64,000 bases of DNA, taken from positions 1 to 64,000 of the forward strand of contig NZ_LQPT01000029.1 of assembly GCF_002102355.1 (NCBI RefSeq). The letters are read 5' to 3'. How positions within the stretch are numbered: position 1 is the stretch's first letter; each line of letters starts with the position of its first letter. Made by a program: the position numbers and the translations under genes. Below the pieces are notes generated by a model, which saw only the letters and a program-made list of their open reading frames with translations, was not told the DNA's origin and ran no database searches. This DNA comes from Mycobacterium sherrisii (GTDB lineage Bacteria > Actinomycetota > Actinomycetes > Mycobacteriales > Mycobacteriaceae). This document shows positions 59,141-64,000 of this stretch, in pieces.

Positions 59141-59910
59141 GCGGGGTTCTGCTCGATCAGGTCGGAACCATTGATTTGGTCGATTTGAATGCGATCAGCC
59201 AGTTTTTCGGTCGCGACTTTATGCCGTATCCCTTTATGTTCACCCAGGGCCCGCGTTTCGCTACCCGTGACGAGGCTTCGTTCTATACCAGCACGGTGCC
59301 GGACCGGTTCAATCATGGTGATCTGAGCATCTTTGCGGAGTGCATGAGCGCCTACGAGTCAGCAGACATCAGGGTGGAGTGCCGCGTTCAATTCATACCT
59401 ACCGACACACCGAGTCAGCGCTTGATTGCTTGCCGGGCAGGACATCTCGGCTTCTTCGCGGAGCAGCGGCCCGGCGACGACCTCGTCGATATCTATTCGG
59501 TTTCGCCGTACGATCTTGGCGCGGCAATTTCAGATGCGATCTCGCTGACTCAGCCCGGAACACACCCGGAAATCGTGATCCCGGAATACGTTCCGCGGGC
59601 TCAAGCGGAGTTCGACCACGGCGACTTCGTCGTCTATCACAAGGCCGCCTCTACGACGGAGATCAGGGTGCCGGCGAGCGAAGTAACCGCCTATTCCACG
59701 ATTCAATGTCATTGGCGCCCAACCCGTAGATGGGGTCTCGACCGCGGAAAGCGGGCCCTGGTCTGGGTGCGGATCCGTGACGATGGCGAATACATCTATG
59801 CGCCCGATCCCTCTTGCGCGAGGCCCATGACCAAAGCCTTCCTGTCCGAGCAGATTGACCGGCTCATCGCCGAGGATGTCGCAATCCTTCGGGAGTTTCG
59901 ACGTGGCTAG
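59137..59910 (+). CDS. Divergent EspG-like protein
   Basis: A 257-residue cytosolic protein. Its pattern follows EspG: TIDLVDLNAISQFFGRDFMPYPF, ARRAGHLGFFAEQ-type segment (CRAGHLGFFAEQRPGDDLVDIYSV), VSPYDLGAAISDAI, and the C-terminal RRWGLDRGKRALVWVRIRDDGEYIYAP plus FLSEQIDRLIAED. Sequence identity to the first EspG of the locus is low. ATG overlaps the ketosynthase stop. It may be a chaperone for the large substrate two genes upstream. The family call is by pattern only. Confidence 0.65.
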   Translation: MSGVLLDQVGTIDLVDLNAISQFFGRDFMPYPFMFTQGPRFATRDEASFYTSTVPDRFNHGDLSIFAECMSAYESADIRVECRVQFIPTDTPSQRLIACRAGHLGFFAEQRPGDDLVDIYSVSPYDLGAAISDAISLTQPGTHPEIVIPEYVPRAQAEFDHGDFVVYHKAASTTEIRVPASEVTAYSTIQCHWRPTRRWGLDRGKRALVWVRIRDDGEYIYAPDPSCARPMTKAFLSEQIDRLIAEDVAILREFRRG

Positions 59911-59957
59911 CCCAAACCGAAATCCGCTTCGAAATCCGTTGTCGAAAGGAAACCCAA

Positions 59958-60422
59958 GTGAGCAACGACGCCATCAGTCAGGATTTCAACCACGTGCTGT
60001 CGTTGGTCCAGGAGCAGATGCGAGATCTCAACGTCATGCAGCAGCGACGGGCGACGTTGACCGCCACGGCCACCGCGGCGGATGGAACTGTTGAGATAAC
60101 GGTCGACGCGCAGCGCATGGTGACCAAGACTGTCATCGACGAGGCGTATCTCGACGAGTTCGAGTTCGCCGAGCTGGGCGGCTACATCACTGCTGCCGCG
60201 CAGGATGCCGCGCGCGAGATCGAACGACAGGCGGCCGCCCTTCTCGCGCCGATAACCGAACGGCGCCAGGAGCTTTCGTCACTGTCTGGTCTTGTCGAGG
60301 ACGCACCCGACTTCGGTGATCTGCTATCCAGCCTAACCTCCATGGCGCCGCCGCCGACACGTTCCGACGATGGCGACGAGGGCAACTACAACCAACCGTC
60401 TTACCCGACCGTGAGGAGATGA
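59958..60422 (+). CDS. YbaB/EspL-like protein
   Basis: A 154-residue protein with the YbaB/EbfC fold: helix (FNHVLSLVQEQMRDLNVMQQRRATLTATA), strands GTVEITVDAQRMVTKTVID, and a long second helix (LGGYITAAAQDAAREIERQAAALL), then a disordered Pro/Asp tail. In ESX-1, EspL has this fold and is needed for stability of EspB and related substrates. GTG at 59958 has GAAAGGAAA upstream. Here it directly precedes the WXG and toxin-like genes, so a chaperone role is likely (inference). Confidence 0.85.
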   Translation: MSNDAISQDFNHVLSLVQEQMRDLNVMQQRRATLTATATAADGTVEITVDAQRMVTKTVIDEAYLDEFEFAELGGYITAAAQDAAREIERQAAALLAPITERRQELSSLSGLVEDAPDFGDLLSSLTSMAPPPTRSDDGDEGNYNQPSYPTVRR

Positions 60423-60425
60423 CCC

Positions 60426-61640
60426 ATGACCGATTCGCTCAATGTCGACATCGGTCAACTGCAGACGGCGGCTGCAAATGTCGCCGACGTCAGTGCCGAG
60501 ATGCGGCAGGTTCTCTCCACACTGCAGGGGCAGCTGTCGGCGTTGGGGTCGCCATGGGGCAACGACTCGACCGGAAACCAGTTCGCTAACGGTTCAAACG
60601 GTTACCTCGCGCAAGTCGACCAGGTGGATCAGTCCATCAACGCCACCATCCAGCAGCTCGATGCCCTGTCGCAATCTTTGAACTCGGCGGCGAGCAACTT
60701 CGAACACCAGGACCAACAACCGAGCGGAACGGGACAAGTGTTGACCGTCAACGGCACTGGGGGATCCGGCGGCGGGAGCGGCTCGGGTGGCGGCGACGGC
60801 GGCTCCGGTAGCGGGAGTGGCTCGGGTGGATCAGGCGGCTCAGGTGGATCGGGCACGGGGAACGTGCTATTGAGTGGCGGGACGGGTGGTACAGGCGAGC
60901 TGACCGCAACGGAGCGGACCGTATTGCCTGAAACCCCCAGGACAGGAAGTCTTTTGCCCGAAATCCCGGCGCAGCCCGCTATTCCGGCGGAGCCCGCGAT
61001 TCCGGGGGAGCCCACTCTTAGCCCGTTACAGCCGGCCATTCCGGCGCAGCCGGCTATTCCGGCGGTTCCGGCGCAGCCGGCCATCCCGGTTCAGGCCGCC
61101 TTCGCGACGACGCAGCCTACGGTTCCGGCGCAGCCCGTTATTCCCGCGCAACCCGCGGTTCCGGCGCAGCCCACTCTTAGCCCGTTACAGCCCGTTATTC
61201 CCGCGCAACCCGCGGTTCCTGCGCAGCCGGGCGCCCCGGTTGAGGCCGCCTTTGCTACGCAACCCCCTATCCCCGCGCAGCCCACGGTGCCGGCGCAGCC
61301 GTCCGTTCCCGCGCAGCCCGCGGCGTGGGGTCAGCCGACGGCCCAAGTTGACGCCACCGTGCCCTCCCAACCCCTTATTCCTGCTCAGCCCACTATCCCG
61401 ACCCAGCCCGCGGTCACGGAGGGGAATGTGTTGACAAGCAGTGTGCCGTGGGCCAATACGCCGGCGTCGGGACTGGGTTCCGGTGCACTGGTCGAACTCG
61501 CGGAACAGCTGGCCGAGCCGGCCGGGGAAGGGGTAAGCGCGGTGATGCAGGCGACAACCCATGGCGGGCGGCCGACGAGTCCCACCGCCCCCGCGGGTAC
61601 GCCGCCGTCAGGGACGGTGCCGCCCGACCCGGCGGACTGA
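60426..61640 (+). CDS. WXG-like protein with long Pro-Ala-Gln-Pro repeat tail
   Basis: A 404-residue protein. Residues 1-95 are a WXG100-type hairpin with Trp44 ([13 protein letters not shown]) and F-x-x-x-D at 92-96 (NFEHQD), a variant export signal. Residues about 105-145 are Gly/Ser-rich. Residues about 175-340 hold some twenty copies of a 3-6 residue Pro-Ala-Gln-Pro/Ile-Pro motif, a stiff extended rod. The end is Pro/Thr-rich. ATG at 60426 has GAGGAG 9 bases upstream, 3 bases after the YbaB-like stop. It would be exported together with the CpnT-like product that follows (inference). Confidence 0.85.
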   Translation: MTDSLNVDIGQLQTAAANVADVSAEMRQVLSTLQGQLSALGSPWGNDSTGNQFANGSNGYLAQVDQVDQSINATIQQLDALSQSLNSAASNFEHQDQQPSGTGQVLTVNGTGGSGGGSGSGGGDGGSGSGSGSGGSGGSGGSGTGNVLLSGGTGGTGELTATERTVLPETPRTGSLLPEIPAQPAIPAEPAIPGEPTLSPLQPAIPAQPAIPAVPAQPAIPVQAAFATTQPTVPAQPVIPAQPAVPAQPTLSPLQPVIPAQPAVPAQPGAPVEAAFATQPPIPAQPTVPAQPSVPAQPAAWGQPTAQVDATVPSQPLIPAQPTIPTQPAVTEGNVLTSSVPWANTPASGLGSGALVELAEQLAEPAGEGVSAVMQATTHGGRPTSPTAPAGTPPSGTVPPDPAD

Positions 61641-61687
61641 CTATGCACGATCGCGAGTCGTGGAATTGACGCACCGGGCCAATACGC

Positions 61688-64000
61688 ATGGGCATTGAGA
61701 TTCCGGCCGGCCTGCAGTGGGTCGCATACCTTGCGGGTGAGAAATGGCCGAAGGGCGACGAAACGGCCATGTTCCAAATCAGCGATGACTGGAATGCGTC
61801 CTCGCAACAGATGCTCGACGTTGTCCCGAAACTGCAACAGGCTCAAGCGCAAGCGGCGTCTGCAGTAACAGGCCAGACCGCCGGCGGCGTGGCGACGCAG
61901 TTTCAAACGTTGCTTTCCGGCGATACGTCTATCCAGAATCTCGCGAGTTCCATGTCCGCGCTGGGCGATCTGGCCAAAAATGGTGGCGCGCAGATCCAGT
62001 ACACCAAATTACAGATTCTGAGTACGCTGGCTATCGCGGCGGGCGAAATCGCCTATGCTCTGTCCTCAGTCGAGTGGACCTTCGGTGCGTCGCTGGCGTG
62101 GATCCCGCCAATCGAAGCGATCACCATAGCGGTGGTGCGCCAGCTGGCGATTCAACTGGTGAAGCGACTTCTCACCGCAGCGGCGGAGACAGTGGCCAAA
62201 ACCACTCTGCGTCAGGTGCTTAAGGACGCCGCGGTCGGCGCCGCGACGGGAGCCGCGATAGGCGTCGTTCAAGACCTGCTCATCGAGCTGTACCAGGATA
62301 AGGAGGGCGTACGCAACGGCATTGACTGGGGGCAAGTCGGCGAGATTGCTCTCGGTGCCGTGGTTGGCGGGGCGGTAGGTGCCGTTGCACACGGTTTGTT
62401 GTCGCACGCGATCGGCGATCCGTCCACCATCCTCGGGAAGGCTGCCAAGGGCGGTGTCACGCACTTCGGGGTCGGCGCAATCAGCAACGTCGCCGGCGGG
62501 GTCGCCACCGGCGGCGGCTTGAACGCCGAGGACATCTTCGGCGGTGCCGCCGGCGGTGCCGTTTCGGGAGGGATCCACGGTGCAAAGGAGCACTCGGACG
62601 ACCACGGCGGAAGCGACACGGACAGCGACACCGACACCGACACCGACATCGGATCCGACTTTGGATCCGACACGGACACAGTAATCGGCGACGACGGTGG
62701 CGATATCAATTTCAAGTCTCTAGACGATCCCGATTTTGCTGCCCCTCCCATCAACTTCGACAACGGCATCACGACGAGGGGCCTTGGACCGCAAGGTCAT
62801 TCAGGTCACCAGGTCGGCACCGACAGTGCCACCAACAACGGTGCCGACCGTGCCACCAACGATGACGCCAACAGCAGCCGCGCACAGTCGACCGAGGAGA
62901 GCCCCGCGAGGTCGCCGGGACCGTCGAACGACGGCGCACCGCCGGACCCCCGCACGAACGGTACGCCGCCGCCCGAAACGAGCGACGCGTCTCCCGTGCA
63001 AGACCGAAATGTGTTGTCAAGCAACGGGTCCGGAAATCAGAACGGCACACGACAGCCAGCCGAAGCGGTGCCTGGGACCGCCAACGGGCAAGGGCGAAGC
63101 GGCGGGTCGACCGATGCTGTTCAGCCGAATCCCGGTAACGCGACGAAGCCGTCGTCTTCGCTCACCGATGCCGCCGGCACGCGCCAACAAAACGGCTCCG
63201 CACGAGGCTCGGCATCCGCTACCGCGAACACCTCTCGCACATCCGCGCCGTCGTCCGGGGGCGGCGCGGTCGAAGGCGCGGGCGGCGCTCGGCCGTCCGG
63301 TTCCGGTAGCCACGGGGGCAGTTCGAGCTCCACCCAAACGGGACAGGGCAGGCCGCAGTCGCCGGGTGCTGCGAGTGCTTCCCGTGGCCCGGTGTCGAAT
63401 TCGCCGGCGGTTGCGCGGACTGCGACTGGTCCCGCGGTGGACTCCCGTGGGTCCACGGCAGCCCGCGTCGGCACTGACGACGAGTCGGTGAGCATGGGTG
63501 GCGGCACCGCGGAAGCCACGGCACCGATCAGATCCAGCGAATCCGATGGGCCCCCGACGTCGCAGCCCGCATTCGACACACCACCGCCTCGCGGCGCCGA
63601 GCCGTCTCCTGAACCTATTCCGGCACAAGCAAATCCGGGAATCACGCACAGTGACCAAACGCCGGACAACGTGCTACAGGTCGACGAGGCACCTTCGGCC
63701 GGATCCGAACAAGGGGGCGATGTTCAGGACCGGGACGCGCAGCCGTCCGTCGCGGTGTCGATCGACGATCCTCAAGCGCCGGCGCATCGACTCACCGCAA
63801 TGCCTGCCGCCGAGGAGACCGCGTCTGGTACCGGCGCCCGTGCCGCAATCCCGGAGACGGGGCCCGGGGCCGAACCGATTACGCGGTCGACGGCGCCCCC
63901 GCCCGCCAGGCCCGACGTCACCGACGCTCCCAAGGACACGGCGCGCCAGGTGCCGGTGGAACAGCCCAGCCACGCCTCCGCGAGCGGCGCCGCCGGTTCC
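61688..64000 (+). CDS. CpnT-like polymorphic toxin precursor, 5' part (open at the window edge)
   Basis: Open for 771 codons from ATG 61688 to the end of the window, no stop. Residues 1-110 match the WXG100-like N-domain of CpnT-type toxins (LQWVAYLAGEKWPKGDETAMF, then ISDDWNASSQQML). Residues about 125-170 are hydrophobic helices (WTFGASLAWIPPIEAITIAVV). Residues about 180-305 are Gly/Ala-zipper rich (ALGAVVGGAVGAVAHGL). An Asp/Thr/Ser run (DTDSDTDTDTD) lies at about 307-330. From about 335 to the edge is a Ser/Pro/Gly/Asp linker. A C-terminal toxin would follow beyond 64000; it cannot be seen. The ribosome site is weak, and 47 bases separate it from the WXG gene. Confidence 0.85.
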   Translation, partial: MGIEIPAGLQWVAYLAGEKWPKGDETAMFQISDDWNASSQQMLDVVPKLQQAQAQAASAVTGQTAGGVATQFQTLLSGDTSIQNLASSMSALGDLAKNGGAQIQYTKLQILSTLAIAAGEIAYALSSVEWTFGASLAWIPPIEAITIAVVRQLAIQLVKRLLTAAAETVAKTTLRQVLKDAAVGAATGAAIGVVQDLLIELYQDKEGVRNGIDWGQVGEIALGAVVGGAVGAVAHGLLSHAIGDPSTILGKAAKGGVTHFGVGAISNVAGGVATGGGLNAEDIFGGAAGGAVSGGIHGAKEHSDDHGGSDTDSDTDTDTDIGSDFGSDTDTVIGDDGGDINFKSLDDPDFAAPPINFDNGITTRGLGPQGHSGHQVGTDSATNNGADRATNDDANSSRAQSTEESPARSPGPSNDGAPPDPRTNGTPPPETSDASPVQDRNVLSSNGSGNQNGTRQPAEAVPGTANGQGRSGGSTDAVQPNPGNATKPSSSLTDAAGTRQQNGSARGSASATANTSRTSAPSSGGGAVEGAGGARPSGSGSHGGSSSSTQTGQGRPQSPGAASASRGPVSNSPAVARTATGPAVDSRGSTAARVGTDDESVSMGGGTAEATAPIRSSESDGPPTSQPAFDTPPPRGAEPSPEPIPAQANPGITHSDQTPDNVLQVDEAPSAGSEQGGDVQDRDAQPSVAVSIDDPQAPAHRLTAMPAAEETASGTGARAAIPETGPGAEPITRSTAPPPARPDVTDAPKDTARQVPVEQPSHASASGAAGS

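Noticed and set aside
62736-63491. 251-codon plus-strand frame inside the toxin-like gene
   Set aside because: Arg/Pro-rich shadow in another frame; the frame from 61688 stays open through to 64000 with consistent toxin-linker composition.
63017-63669. Minus-strand frames opposite the toxin linker
   Set aside because: Low-complexity antisense text with no start site or motif; not an immunity gene.

Overview
The window is chromosomal DNA of a mycobacterium, most likely a non-tuberculous species. It is very GC-rich, has PPE/PE/Esx-type genes, and keeps long gene-order agreement with the Rv3272-Rv3311 stretch of M. tuberculosis: the Rv3311 homologue, sapM, upp, pmmB, deoD, amiB1, amiA1, Rv3304, lpdA, glpD2, Rv3300c, lpqC, nei, lhr, Rv3295, Rv3289c, usfY, rsbW, sigF, accA3, Rv3284, sseA, maf, accE5, accD5, birA, Rv3278c, Rv3277, purK, purE, fadE25, Rv3273, Rv3272. 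Comparisons with M. tuberculosis are from memory of those proteins and are not a computed alignment.

Layout. 1-7.1 kb: accessory left part with a SRPBCC protein, a PPE protein, a GntR regulator divergent from a gentisate-dioxygenase-like bicupin, and two tail-to-tail von Willebrand A membrane paralogues. 5.8-18.9 kb: conserved block for nucleotide salvage (upp, deoD), sugar phosphate (pmmB), peptidases/amidohydrolases, lpdA and glpD2, with an inserted cutinase and a minisatellite array just upstream of pmmB. 18.9-21 kb: a decayed metallo-beta-lactamase-fold gene, two small secreted proteins and lpqC. 21-27 kb: nei-lhr repair genes and a TetR regulator. 27.2-29.8 kb: the SigF stress operon with its own SigF-type promoter and a convergent STAS protein; the lat-pcd cluster that lies here in M. 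tuberculosis is missing. 30-42.5 kb: acyl-CoA carboxylase subunits, sulfur-transfer genes, maf, an inserted flavin steroid-dehydrogenase-like gene, birA (biotinylates the carboxylase), purK-purE and fadE25. 42.6-45.9 kb: a translationally coupled three-gene signalling unit (response regulator-phosphatase, CHASE3/HAMP histidine kinase, CheY-like regulator). 45.9-50.5 kb: SulP-carbonic anhydrase fusion, CoA-transferase and a methyltransferase.

50.9-64 kb is the most unusual part: one long plus-strand, tightly coupled run of type VII secretion (ESX) substrates and chaperones. It holds a small EspC/PE-like protein with a WXG-containing EspA/PPE-like partner, a second PE-like/PPE-like pair, an EspG chaperone, an EsxB/EsxA-like pair in which one member has Tyr in place of the WXG Trp, an Asn-Ser-Gly repeat protein, a large Pro/Gly-rich substrate, a ketosynthase-III-like enzyme, a second very divergent EspG-like protein, a YbaB/EspL-like protein, a WXG protein with a long Pro-Ala-Gln-Pro tail, and the open 5' part of a giant CpnT-like protein whose predicted toxin end lies beyond the window. 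No ESX motor or membrane genes (eccB/C/D/E, mycP) are present, so the machine is either downstream of the window or elsewhere. No rRNA, tRNA, CRISPR array or insertion sequence was seen.
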